The notes under the pieces are model-generated. The model saw only the letters and a program-made list of their open reading frames with translations. It was not told the DNA's origin and did no database searches. Position numbers and translations under genes: made by a program. A DNA stretch of 64,000 nt from Kitasatospora herbaricolor (GTDB lineage Bacteria; Actinomycetota; Actinomycetes; Streptomycetales; Streptomycetaceae): positions 3,596,001 to 3,660,000 of the forward strand of contig NZ_JAUSVA010000002.1 in the NCBI RefSeq assembly GCF_030813695.1. Reading direction: 5' to 3'. Below are positions 26,414 to 34,551 of this stretch, piece by piece; the stretch's first letter is position 1, and each line of letters opens with the position of its first letter.

Positions 26414-27754
26414 ATGAACACGTGGCAGGAGGGCCGCCCGGGCGGCGGTGGCGGGACCCCGTACGGCAACGGGAACGGCCCGCAGGGGCAGGGTGGCGGA
26501 GCGGCCGAGCCGCCGCTGCCGGCCTCGCTGAACCCGCGCGGCCCGGGGGCGGCCGCGCCGCAGCGTCCGGCGCAGCCGGCCGGGTACGGCCCGCCGCCGT
26601 CGTACGGGCCGCCGTCCGGGTACGGTGCGCCCTCCGGCCAGGGCCAGGGCCCGGCGCAGGGCCAGGGGGCCGAGCCGCCGCGGCCGGGCGGGGTGCCGCC
26701 GCAGCGTCCGGGCGGGTCCGGCGGGCCGATAGGCCCGGGCGGCGCGCAGCCGTCCGCCGCCCGCTCCCGGTGGCCGCGTCGCCGCAAGATCAAGGTGACG
26801 GTCCTCGCGCTGGTCGTCGCCCTGATGGTGACCACCGTCGGGACGTGGTTCTGGGCGGACTCCAAGCTCAACCACGAGAACGTGCTGACCGACTACCCCG
26901 GCAGACCCGCGGCCGGGAAGGGCACCAACTGGCTGATCGTCGGCTCGGACAGCCGTGACGGGCTGAGCGACTCGCAGGAGAACGACCTGCACACCGGCCA
27001 CGCCGGCGGCAAGCGCAGCGACTCGATGATGATCCTGCACGTCGGGGACAACGGGAACACCCTGATGAGCATCCCGCGCGACTCCTGGGTACCGATCCCC
27101 GAGCACCCCGGCGACAAGGGCAAGACGGTCAAGGCCAGCACCTCGAAGATCAACGCGGCCTTCGCGGCGGGCGGCGGCAAGCTGCTCGCGCAGACCGTGG
27201 AGACCAACACCGGCATCCGGATCGACCACTACGCGGAGATCGGCTTCGCCGGCTTCGTGGGGATCGTGGACTCCGTCGGCGGCGTCGAGATGACCATCGA
27301 GCAGGACGTCAAGGACAAGGACTCCGGCCTCGACCTCAAGGCGGGCCGGCAGACCCTCACCGGCACCCAGGCGCTGGCCTTCGTCCGGCAGCGTCACCAG
27401 ATGGCCGACCAGGACCTCGGCCGGATGCGCAACCAGCAGAAGTTCCTCGGCGCGCTCGCCAAGCAGGCCGCCTCGCCGGCCACCCTGCTCAACCCGTTCA
27501 CCTTCTACCCGCTGGTGAGCTCGGGCCTGGGCACCCTGATCGTGGACGAGGACGCCGGCCTGACCGACCTCGGCTCGCTGTTCCTGGCCATGAAGGACGT
27601 CAACGGCGGCGGCGGGAAGAGCATCACCGTCCCGATCGCCAACCCGGACTTCCGCACCCCGACCGGCGAGTCCGCGGTGAAGTGGGACTCGGCGAAGGCC
27701 AAGCAGGTCTTCGACGCCTTCAAGAACGACACGGCGGTGCCGGACACCAAGTAG
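26414..27754 (+). CDS. LCP family protein 5 with long Gly/Pro/Gln-rich N-terminus
   Basis: The ATG at 26414 gives 446 residues. The first 120 are a low-complexity cytoplasmic Gly/Pro/Gln/Tyr region, then one membrane helix at about 128-147. LCP motifs are all canonical: GSDSR at 177-181, RSD at 201-203, SIPRD at 219-223, KINAAF and IRIDHY. There is no LytR_C domain. It belongs to the shorter LCP class, like copy 1. It ends at a strong hairpin and is divergent from the FMN reductase leader. Confidence 0.93.
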   Translation: MNTWQEGRPGGGGGTPYGNGNGPQGQGGGAAEPPLPASLNPRGPGAAAPQRPAQPAGYGPPPSYGPPSGYGAPSGQGQGPAQGQGAEPPRPGGVPPQRPGGSGGPIGPGGAQPSAARSRWPRRRKIKVTVLALVVALMVTTVGTWFWADSKLNHENVLTDYPGRPAAGKGTNWLIVGSDSRDGLSDSQENDLHTGHAGGKRSDSMMILHVGDNGNTLMSIPRDSWVPIPEHPGDKGKTVKASTSKINAAFAAGGGKLLAQTVETNTGIRIDHYAEIGFAGFVGIVDSVGGVEMTIEQDVKDKDSGLDLKAGRQTLTGTQALAFVRQRHQMADQDLGRMRNQQKFLGALAKQAASPATLLNPFTFYPLVSSGLGTLIVDEDAGLTDLGSLFLAMKDVNGGGGKSITVPIANPDFRTPTGESAVKWDSAKAKQVFDAFKNDTAVPDTK

Positions 27755-27774
27755 CCCGGACGGTCTCCGAACCC

Positions 27775-27810
27775 GCCCGAGGACGCCTCCTGGTGGAGGC
27801 GCCCTCGGGC
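27775..27810. terminator. Bidirectional hairpin between LCP 5 and acyl-CoA dehydrogenase
   Basis: GCCCGAGGACGCCTCC and GGAGGCGCCCTCGGGC form a 16-bp stem with one mismatch and a TGGT loop between two convergent genes. The following 60 bp holds several GGTTCC repeats of no evident meaning. Confidence 0.85.
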
Positions 27811-27883
27811 GTTGGGGTGCGGTGGTGCGGTTCCGTCGCCGGTTGCGGCTCGGGTTCCGGTTCCGGTTCCCGTTCGGGCCCGG

Positions 27884-29062
27884 TTACGGGAGGTTGCGGG
27901 CCATGACGATGCGCTGGATCTGGTTGGTGCCCTCGTAGATCTGGGTGATCTTGGCGTCGCGCATCATCCGCTCCAGCGGGTAGTCGCGGGTGTAGCCGTA
28001 GCCGCCGAGGAGCTGGACGGCGTCGGTGGTGATCTCCATCGCGGCGTCGGAGGCGAAGCACTTGGCGGCGGCGCCGAAGAAGGTGAGGTCCTCGTGGGCG
28101 CCGCCGTGCGAGACGCGCTGGGAGCGGGCGGCGGCGGCGTAGGTGAGCTGGCGGGCGGCCTCCAGCTTCATCGCCATGTCGGCGAGCATGAACTGCACGC
28201 CCTGGAAGTCGCCGATCGGCTTGCCGAACTGCTTGCGCTCCTTGACGTAGCCGGCGGCGTAGTCGAGGGCGCCCTGGGCGATGCCGATCGCCTGCGCGGC
28301 GATGGTGACCCGGGTGTGGTCGAGGGTCTTCATCGCGGTGGCGAAGCCGGTGCCCTCCTCGCCGATCATCCGGTCGGCGGGGATCCGCACGTTGTCGAGG
28401 TACACCTCCCGGGTCGGGGAGCCCTTGATGCCGAGCTTCTTCTCCGGGGCGCCGAAGGTCACGCCCACGTCGCCCTTCTCCACCACGAACGCCGAGATGC
28501 CCTTGGAGCGCTTCTCCGGGTCGGTGACCGCCATCACCGTGTAGAACTCCGAGACGCCGGCGTTGGTGATCCACCGCTTCACACCGTTGAGCACCCAGAA
28601 GTCACCGTCGCGCACCGCACGGGTCTTCATCCCCGCCGCGTCCGAGCCCGCGTCCGGCTCCGACAGGCAGTACGAGAACATGCCCTCCCCGCGCGCCAGC
28701 GCACCCAGGTACTTCGCCTTCAGCTCCGGCGAACCGGACAGCTGCACCGGCAGCGAACCGAGCTTGTTGACCGCCGGGATCAGCGAGGACGACGCGCAGA
28801 CCCGCGCGACCTCCTCGATCACGATCACCGTCGCCAGCGCGTCCGCCCCCGCACCGCCGAACTCCTCCGGCACGTGCACCGCGTGCAGGTCACTGCCCTG
28901 CAGCGCCTCCAGCGCCTCGTGCGGGAACCGGCCCTGCTCGTCCACCTCGGCCGCGAACGGAGCGATCTTCGCCTCGGCCAGCGAGCGCACCGCCTCCCGG
29001 AGCATGTCGTGCTCCTCGGTGGTCCGGAAGAGATCGAAGTCCGCTCCTGCGCTGCTCGCCAT
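27884..29062 (-). CDS. Acyl-CoA dehydrogenase
   Basis: The 392-residue protein is a standard-length acyl-CoA dehydrogenase. The FAD-binding motif YCLSEPDAGSDAAG is present. The catalytic Glu sits in the C-terminal motif QIYEGTNQIQRIVMARNL. It catalyses flavin-dependent alpha,beta-desaturation of an acyl-CoA with electrons going to ETF. Chain preference cannot be told. No other beta-oxidation gene is adjacent. An inverted repeat directly before the gene suggests control by a TetR-type fatty acid regulator. Confidence 0.93.
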   Translation of the reverse strand: MASSAGADFDLFRTTEEHDMLREAVRSLAEAKIAPFAAEVDEQGRFPHEALEALQGSDLHAVHVPEEFGGAGADALATVIVIEEVARVCASSSLIPAVNKLGSLPVQLSGSPELKAKYLGALARGEGMFSYCLSEPDAGSDAAGMKTRAVRDGDFWVLNGVKRWITNAGVSEFYTVMAVTDPEKRSKGISAFVVEKGDVGVTFGAPEKKLGIKGSPTREVYLDNVRIPADRMIGEEGTGFATAMKTLDHTRVTIAAQAIGIAQGALDYAAGYVKERKQFGKPIGDFQGVQFMLADMAMKLEAARQLTYAAAARSQRVSHGGAHEDLTFFGAAAKCFASDAAMEITTDAVQLLGGYGYTRDYPLERMMRDAKITQIYEGTNQIQRIVMARNLP

Positions 29063-29077
29063 GATGCCTCGCTCGTT

Positions 29078-29097
29078 TAGTTAATTACCGTTAAGTA
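29078..29097 (-). promoter_or_regulatory. Inverted repeat operator before acyl-CoA dehydrogenase
   Basis: TAGTTAA-N6-TTAAGTA (six of seven paired) lies 16 bp before the start codon in a strikingly AT-rich island. A -10-like TAGGAT/TAGAAT lies just upstream on the minus strand (about 29100-29112), so a bound repressor would cover the transcription start. The rest of the gap 29098-29500 holds no gene, only the presumed promoter region of the UDP-glucose dehydrogenase. Confidence 0.5.
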
Positions 29098-29500
29098 GAT
29101 CCTAATTCTAGGGTTGCCCCTTGCCCAGGCCGCACGTGACATGCGCGACACTCCGTACCGGGACGGCGGCGCACCGTGGCACCGGGGGCGGCGCACAGCA
29201 GGCCCATGGGCGCCCCTGGTGAGGATCGGGGTGGGAATCGGTGTGGATCCCGCCGGACCGGTGAGGCCCGACCGTCCTGCGGCGGTGCGGCGGCCGCGTC
29301 ACCGGGCCCGACCGGCACGGGCCTTCGTCACCGCGCCGGTACGCGGGGCGTACAGCGGGTGAACGGAACGGGCGGATTTCCCGGTTTTGTCCCCGCCGCG
29401 ACACGGCCGGCTCCGCCGCTTCCGCGTGCGGATAGCATCGGTCCTTGCGTCCCGCGCTCAGCGACACCCGACAGGTCCCAAATTCCGCAAAGGGGAACCC

Positions 29501-30838
29501 GTGGCCCTCCGCATCTCAGTGATCGGCACCGGCTATCTCGGTGCCACCCACGCCGCCTGCCTGGCGGAGTTCGGCTTCGAGGTGCTCGGCCTGGACATCG
29601 ACCCGGACAAGATCGCCACGCTGACCGCCGGCCGGATCCCGATGTACGAACCGGGGCTGTCCGAGCTGCTGCTCAAGCACGTCGCGGGGCACGAGGGTTC
29701 GTCCGGGCGGCTGCGGTTCACCACCTCGCCGCAGGAGGCCGCCGAGTTCGGCGACGTCCACTTCATCTGCGTGAACACCCCGCAGCGCAAGGGGGAGTTC
29801 GCGGCCGACATGAGCTACGTCGACGCCGCCGTGGACTCGATCGCGCCCTACCTCACCCGCCCCGCCCTGGTGGTCGGCAAGTCCACCGTGCCGGTCGGTA
29901 GCGCGAGCCGTCTCGCGGAACGGCTGGCCGCGCTGGCCCCCGTCGGGGAGGGGGCCGAGCTGGCCTGGAACCCGGAGTTCCTGCGGGAGGGCTTCGCCGT
30001 CGGCGACACCCTGCACCCGGACCGGATCGTGGTCGGCACCCGCAGCGAGCGGGCCGAGGAGCTGCTGCGCGAGGTGTACGCGACGCCGATCGCCGAGGGC
30101 GTCCCGTTCGTGGTCACCGACTTCGCCACGGCGGAGCTGGTCAAGGCCGCCGCGAACTCCTTCCTGGCCACCAAGATCTCGTTCATCAACGCGATGGCCG
30201 AGGTGTGCGAGAGCGCCGGGGCCGACGTCACCCAGCTCAGCAAGGCCCTCTCCTACGACGAGCGGATCGGCGGCAAGTTCCTCAACGCCGGGCTCGGCTT
30301 CGGCGGCGGCTGCCTGCCCAAGGACATCCGCGCCTTCATGGCCAGGGCCGGGGAGCTGGGCGCCGACCAGGCGCTGACCTTCCTGCGGGAGGTCGACTCG
30401 ATCAACATGCGGCGCCGCTCGCGGATGGTGGAGCTGGCCCGCGAGCAGTGCGGCGGCGGTTTCCTGGGCCGCCAGGTGGCCGTCCTCGGGGCCGCCTTCA
30501 AGCCCAACTCGGACGACATCCGGGACTCCCCCGCGCTGAACGTCGCCGCGCAGATCCAGCTCCAGGGCGCCCAGGTCACGGTCTACGACCCCAAGGCGAT
30601 GGACAACGCCCGCAAGATGTTCCCCAGCCTGGCGTACGCGGACAGCCCGATGGAGGCCGCCTACGGCGCCCATGTCGTGCTGCACCTGACCGAATGGCAG
30701 GAGTTCCGCGAGCTGGACCCGGCGGAGCTGGGCACCGTGGTCGCCGAGCGCCGCCTGCTGGACGGCCGCAACGTGCTGGACGGCGCCGCCTGGCGGGCGG
30801 CCGGCTGGACGTACCGGGCGATGGGGCGCCCGAGCTAG
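29501..30838 (+). CDS. UDP-glucose 6-dehydrogenase
   Basis: The GTG at 29501 follows AAAGGGG and gives 445 residues. The N-terminal Rossmann motif is VIGTGYLG. The catalytic cysteine sits in GFGGGCLPKDIRAF, and the central and C-terminal domains follow (VLGAAFKPNSDDIRDSPA). The enzyme oxidises UDP-glucose twice to UDP-glucuronate with NAD. The related GDP-mannose dehydrogenase cannot be fully excluded. UDP-glucuronate is a precursor for acidic wall polymers such as teichuronic acid, which fits the nearby LCP and GT2 genes. Confidence 0.93.
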   Translation: MALRISVIGTGYLGATHAACLAEFGFEVLGLDIDPDKIATLTAGRIPMYEPGLSELLLKHVAGHEGSSGRLRFTTSPQEAAEFGDVHFICVNTPQRKGEFAADMSYVDAAVDSIAPYLTRPALVVGKSTVPVGSASRLAERLAALAPVGEGAELAWNPEFLREGFAVGDTLHPDRIVVGTRSERAEELLREVYATPIAEGVPFVVTDFATAELVKAAANSFLATKISFINAMAEVCESAGADVTQLSKALSYDERIGGKFLNAGLGFGGGCLPKDIRAFMARAGELGADQALTFLREVDSINMRRRSRMVELAREQCGGGFLGRQVAVLGAAFKPNSDDIRDSPALNVAAQIQLQGAQVTVYDPKAMDNARKMFPSLAYADSPMEAAYGAHVVLHLTEWQEFRELDPAELGTVVAERRLLDGRNVLDGAAWRAAGWTYRAMGRPS

Positions 30839-30996
30839 GGCTGTCCGGCGGAGCCGGCCGGGTGAATCATGCGTCGTCGGCCGGGCACCGGGCCGTCCCG
30901 TGGGACGGCCCGGCCCCCGACGATCGGCGGAACGGGGCCGCGTAATCTCTTGTGATCTGCGACGCACGACGGCGTCAGGCTTCTGGAGAGATTTCG

Positions 30997-31608
30997 ATGG
31001 CGAACGGCAGACTTTTCCAACTCGTCGCACTGGTAGGGACGTTGATCGTCGCCGCGCTCGGCTTCGGGGTCGGTGAGGCGATCGAGGGTTACGGGCTCGG
31101 CGTCGTGCTCACCCTGCTGTTCGTCCTGGTGTGGATGCCGGCCCTTTCGCTCGGCAAGGCCACCCTCCCCCCGAGCGCGATGCCGCACGTCGAGGGCACC
31201 CAGCCGACCGCGGCGGCCCGCCAGGGGCGCTTCGACCGGCTGGCCCGGCTGCTCGGCCTGGCCCGGCCGCACACCGCCGGGCAGGATCTGGCGCGGTTGC
31301 GCGGGGGCGCCGGGCTGCACCTGATGGTCCAGTTCGAGGGCGGCGCCCGTCCCGCTCCCGGGTTCCTGCTGCTGCGTCCGGACGGTGCGGGCGGCGCCCT
31401 GCTGGCGTACCGCCCGTTGGCCGGGAAGTCCCAGCCGCTGGAAGGCCCGGTCGGCCTGGTGTGGGAGCAGGTCGCACCGCCCCTCACCCGCCGGTTCACC
31501 GATGTGATCACCGTCCGGGGCGCGCAGACCGAACTGCGGCTGCGGATCGGTGCCATGGACCTGGAGCTGCTCGGCGGCGCCCTCGGGGTCGAGGCGGTCA
31601 CGGCGTAG
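30997..31608 (+). CDS. Small two-helix membrane protein of unknown function
   Basis: The ATG at 30997 follows GGAGAG and gives 203 residues. Two hydrophobic segments occupy residues about 6-23 and 29-46. A soluble, probably cytoplasmic domain follows with a run of short beta strands (LHLMVQFEGG, GFLLLRPDGAGGALLAYRP). I do not recognise the family. It is on the same strand as the UDP-glucose dehydrogenase but 158 bp away. Confidence 0.7.
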   Translation: MANGRLFQLVALVGTLIVAALGFGVGEAIEGYGLGVVLTLLFVLVWMPALSLGKATLPPSAMPHVEGTQPTAAARQGRFDRLARLLGLARPHTAGQDLARLRGGAGLHLMVQFEGGARPAPGFLLLRPDGAGGALLAYRPLAGKSQPLEGPVGLVWEQVAPPLTRRFTDVITVRGAQTELRLRIGAMDLELLGGALGVEAVTA

Positions 31609-31758
31609 CCGTCGCGAGCACGCCGCGAGGAACTCGTGGGTGAGCGGGGAGAGCCCGTCCCGACCGGGTCGGGGCGGGCTCTCCTGTCCTTTCCCCCGTA
31701 AGGGGGACCTCTTCGCCGGAGCCGGAATTGCCACGGCGGCCGGTCCGTTGCAGCAGGC

Positions 31759-32169
31759 ATGACGAGCTACGGAGACGACGCGACGGTCCGCGAGATCCTC
31801 ACCGGCACGGGCGAGGTGTGGGCGGTGGTCGGCCTGTCCAACAACACCGCCCGCGCGGCGTACGGGGTGGCCCGGGTGCTGCAGCGCTACGGCAAGCGGG
31901 TCGTGCCGGTGCACCCCAAGGCCGAGACCGTCCTCGGCGAGCAGGGCTACGCGACCCTCGCCGAGGTGCCGTTCCCGGTCGACGTGGTGGACGTGTTCGT
32001 GAACTCCTCGCTGGCCGGCGCGGTGGCGGACGAGGCGGTGGCCGCCGGCGCCAAAGCCGTCTGGTTCCAGCTCGACGTGGTGGACGAGGCCGCCTACGCT
32101 CGCACCACCGAGGCCGGTCTGAAGATGGTCATGAACCGCTGCCCCGCGATCGAGATCCCGCTGCTCTGA
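31759..32169 (+). CDS. CoA-binding (YccU-like) Rossmann protein
   Basis: The 136-residue protein carries the CoA-binding fold: VWAVVGLSNNTARAAYGVARVLQRYGKRVVPVHP, then VDVVDVFVNSS and KAVWFQLDVVDEAAY. It matches single-domain CoA-binding proteins of the YccU type. Such proteins bind CoA in the cytoplasm, but their physiological role is not established. No neighbour suggests a pathway. Confidence 0.85.
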   Translation: MTSYGDDATVREILTGTGEVWAVVGLSNNTARAAYGVARVLQRYGKRVVPVHPKAETVLGEQGYATLAEVPFPVDVVDVFVNSSLAGAVADEAVAAGAKAVWFQLDVVDEAAYARTTEAGLKMVMNRCPAIEIPLL

Positions 32170-32218
32170 GGCCGGCGCCTCGCCCGCCCTCGGACCTACC
32201 ACCAGGAGCACCAGCACG

Positions 32219-32446
32219 ATGACGGAAGCGACTTCGCCGAAGCCGACGCTCGACCTGACGGACGCGATCTGGCTCGCCGCCCCCGGCCAGTCGGACGGCC
32301 CGCAGATCGCCTTCGTCGACGACCACATCGCGATGCGCAACGGCGCCGACCCCGACGGCCCGGTGCTGGTCTTCACCCAGGGCGAGTGGGAGGCGTTCCG
32401 ACTGGGCGCCGCCGACGGCGAGTTCGACATCGGCTACCAGCCGTAG
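32219..32446 (+). CDS. DUF397-like small protein
   Basis: The 75-residue protein ends with FTQGEWEAFRLGAADGEFD, the conserved C-terminal motif of DUF397 proteins. AGGAG precedes the ATG. DUF397 proteins usually pair with an XRE regulator, but none lies next to this one; the closest XRE/DUF397 pair is at 36.3-37.4 kb. It is therefore an orphan copy, convergent with the MNIO gene. Confidence 0.75.
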   Translation: MTEATSPKPTLDLTDAIWLAAPGQSDGPQIAFVDDHIAMRNGADPDGPVLVFTQGEWEAFRLGAADGEFDIGYQP

Positions 32447-32513
32447 GCTCCACCCGGCCGGGCCCGCCCGCCCCGAGGTGGCCCGGGGCTTCCTCGGAGG
32501 GGTGCCGGGGCGG

Positions 32514-34031
32514 TCAGCCGGGGAGTGCCGGGGCGGACGGGTCCACCGACCCGGAGGCCGCACCGGCGGCGGGGCGGCTGTCGTCCACCAGTCGCACCCG
32601 GAAGGTGCCGCGCGGGGGGTCGACCGGGAGCCGGCCGGCCCCCAGGTCGGCCATCAGGGCGGTGGGATCGGTGCCGAGGCGGACGGTGCACGGCTGTCCG
32701 TCGATCTGAGCCCTGATCAGGCCCAGGTCAAGTTCGAGGACGTCCTCCAGCCAGCGGACCCGGGGCCGGAGCCGGCGCAGGTGGGCCGCGAAGGCGAAGG
32801 CCTCCTCGGTGGCGAAGAGCTGCGGCGGGCAGGCGAGCACATAGCCGTCGAGCAGCTCGCGCGTCCCGGGCCCGCCGACGCTGAGGAGGAGCAGTCGCAC
32901 CGTCCAGCGGAGGGATCCGGCCAGGGCGCTGCCCCGGAACTCGGTGACGAGGTCGCGGATCAGCCCGATCGCCGGGTCCTCGGCCAACTCCCGGGCCAGC
33001 GCGTTGCCGGGCTCGCGCCCGATCGCCAGGCCGCCCAGGGCTTCCTCCCACTCCTCCGGGTCCACACGGTCCGCCGGGCCGCCGTACGAGCCGTACGCGC
33101 CGCCCGGGCTCGGGCCGGCCGGCGACCGGGGGGACTGCCCGGGCAGCACCGGCGGCAGCGGACGCAGCGGCGGCAGCGGGGCGCCGTCCGGCCACATCGC
33201 GCGCATCCTGGCCAGCAACTCCCGGACTGCCGCCGGGTCGAGCTGCGGCACCGCCGAGGGGGTCACCTCGAACAGGACGGCCCGGAGCGCGGGCAGCCGG
33301 GGCAGGATCCGTTCGGCGAGGGCGGTCAGCTCCTCGTCGGGGAGGCCGCTGTGGGCGTCCAGCCAGTACCCGCGGTACTCGGTGCCGCCGGCCAGGTGAA
33401 CCTCCCAGACCCGCTCCAGCGGCAGGGCGGCCAGCACCTCGTCCACGCCGCCCCGGCCGTTGCGTTCGTTGGCCAGCACGTTGTGCAGGTCGAGCAGCAG
33501 CCCGCAGCCGCTGCCCTCGGCCACCCGCCTGGCGAACTCCCCGTCGGACAGCTCCCCCGGACGCGGCCGCAGGTAGTTGGCGCCGATCTCGACGGCGAGC
33601 GGCACCGGGAGCGCCGCCGCCATCGTCCGGACCGACCGGATCCCGCGCCGGCTGCCGCCCGGGGTCGGGCACGGCGGCAGCATGAAGCCGGTACGGAACC
33701 CCTCCCCCGGGCCACCCACCCGGTTGAACGCCAGGTGCTCGCTCACCCAGGGCGCGCCGAGCCGCTCGGCCAGCTCCCCGACCAGGGCGATGTGCCCGCG
33801 GTCCGGCGGCCGGCAGCCCCCGACGGGGTTGCCGACGCCGTGCAGCAGCCGGGCACCGGGCAGGTCGGCGATCCTGCGCAGTGCCTCTTCGTCGAGGGTG
33901 ATGCCGCCGTCGGTGCGTGAGCGCCAGAGGGTCTGCGGTTCCACCTCGACGACGTCCAGCAGGTCGGCGCAGGCGTCGGTGATCCGGTCGAGGCCGGGTA
34001 CGTAGGTGAGTCCCACGCCGAGACGCGTCAT
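32514..34031 (-). CDS. DUF692/MNIO-type iron enzyme with extra C-terminal domain
   Basis: The 505-residue protein has a DUF692 (multinuclear non-heme iron oxidase) TIM barrel over about residues 1-265. Candidate metal ligands are His64 (LLHGVGNP), His99 (SEHLAF), Glu148 (VEIGANYL), Asp181/His183 (LLLDLHNVLANERN), Glu210/His212 (WEVHLAGG), Asp225/His227 (LDAHSG) and Glu255 (LFEVTP). Known members (MbnB, TglH, ChrH, ApyH, BufB) modify Cys or Asp in ribosomal peptides and need a partner protein. The extra 240 C-terminal residues (a Pro/Gly linker, then an alpha-helical domain of about 290-495) could be a fused partner. The ATG lies 6 bp after the 80-residue gene, so the pair is translationally coupled. 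Confidence 0.85.
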   Translation of the reverse strand: MTRLGVGLTYVPGLDRITDACADLLDVVEVEPQTLWRSRTDGGITLDEEALRRIADLPGARLLHGVGNPVGGCRPPDRGHIALVGELAERLGAPWVSEHLAFNRVGGPGEGFRTGFMLPPCPTPGGSRRGIRSVRTMAAALPVPLAVEIGANYLRPRPGELSDGEFARRVAEGSGCGLLLDLHNVLANERNGRGGVDEVLAALPLERVWEVHLAGGTEYRGYWLDAHSGLPDEELTALAERILPRLPALRAVLFEVTPSAVPQLDPAAVRELLARMRAMWPDGAPLPPLRPLPPVLPGQSPRSPAGPSPGGAYGSYGGPADRVDPEEWEEALGGLAIGREPGNALARELAEDPAIGLIRDLVTEFRGSALAGSLRWTVRLLLLSVGGPGTRELLDGYVLACPPQLFATEEAFAFAAHLRRLRPRVRWLEDVLELDLGLIRAQIDGQPCTVRLGTDPTALMADLGAGRLPVDPPRGTFRVRLVDDSRPAAGAASGSVDPSAPALPG

Positions 34032-34037
34032 GGCCGG

Positions 34038-34280
34038 CTAGCCGCCGAAGGAGAAGCCGACGGCCTGATGAACCTGGCCGGCCGGGTTCACCACGAAGTC
34101 CGTGGCGATGTTGATCCGCAGGTCACGGCCGGAGTGACAGGTCGGGCAGCCCAGCTGCGTCATCACGTCCTTGATGACGCTCTGCATCTGGTCGAAGTCG
34201 TTGGCGACCGTCACCGGCACGGTGATGTTGACCGGCCGCCACGGGTCCGGCAGCGGCCCTCGGTTGATCTCGTTCGGCAT
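34038..34280 (-). CDS. 80-residue CPTCH-motif protein, possible MNIO substrate
   Basis: GGAG precedes the ATG at 34280 by 7 nt. The protein is small and acidic to neutral. It has a helical central part (DFDQMQSVIKDVMTQLG), then CPTCHSGRDLRINIATDF with Cys45, Cys48 and His49, and a Gly/Phe tail (QAVGFSFGG). It has no signal peptide. I do not know its family. Direct coupling to the DUF692/MNIO gene suggests it is the peptide or small protein the enzyme acts on, with the Cys pair as the modified site, but it could also be a metal-binding partner. CPTCH also fits a c-type heme motif; without export that reading is unlikely. Confidence 0.7.
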   Translation of the reverse strand: MPNEINRGPLPDPWRPVNITVPVTVANDFDQMQSVIKDVMTQLGCPTCHSGRDLRINIATDFVVNPAGQVHQAVGFSFGG

Positions 34281-34551
34281 CTCGATGCTCCGATCCGGCC
34301 GCAGCCCGCCCCGTCGGAGCCGCTGTGACTGCGCCCTCGCCTGTCATGATGCAACCGAGTCGTCACGCTGAGTGAAAGGCGCGCCCGGCCGGCCCGCGGG
34401 ACGCGGATGAGGCCTGGTCGGTCCTGGCCGCGGTCCGCCGCGCGCTCGCACCCGCACCCGCACCGCACCCGCACCCGCACCCGCCCGTTCGCGTACTCGG
34501 CCCGCACTCTCCTCGCACCCGAACGATCGGCACTCACCGAAGGAGCATCCG
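34281..34551. other. Divergent promoter region with GCACCC hexamer tract
   Basis: The 271-bp gap separates the MNIO operon from the amine oxidase gene. It holds a microsatellite-like tract at 34448-34482 of six GCACCC copies, one of them short by a base. The tract lies 70-100 bp before the oxidase start, probably in its untranslated leader or promoter. AT-richer sequence at 34340-34375 may carry the promoters. Confidence 0.6.

Noticed and set aside
25480..26958. A long plus-strand frame over the FMN reductase and LCP 5 start
   Set aside because: It is antisense to a recognised reductase and out of frame with LCP 5, with shadow-type composition.
34136..34150. CPTCH read as a c-type heme-binding motif
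   Set aside because: The 80-residue protein has no signal peptide or membrane segment, and c-type heme is attached outside the cytoplasm.
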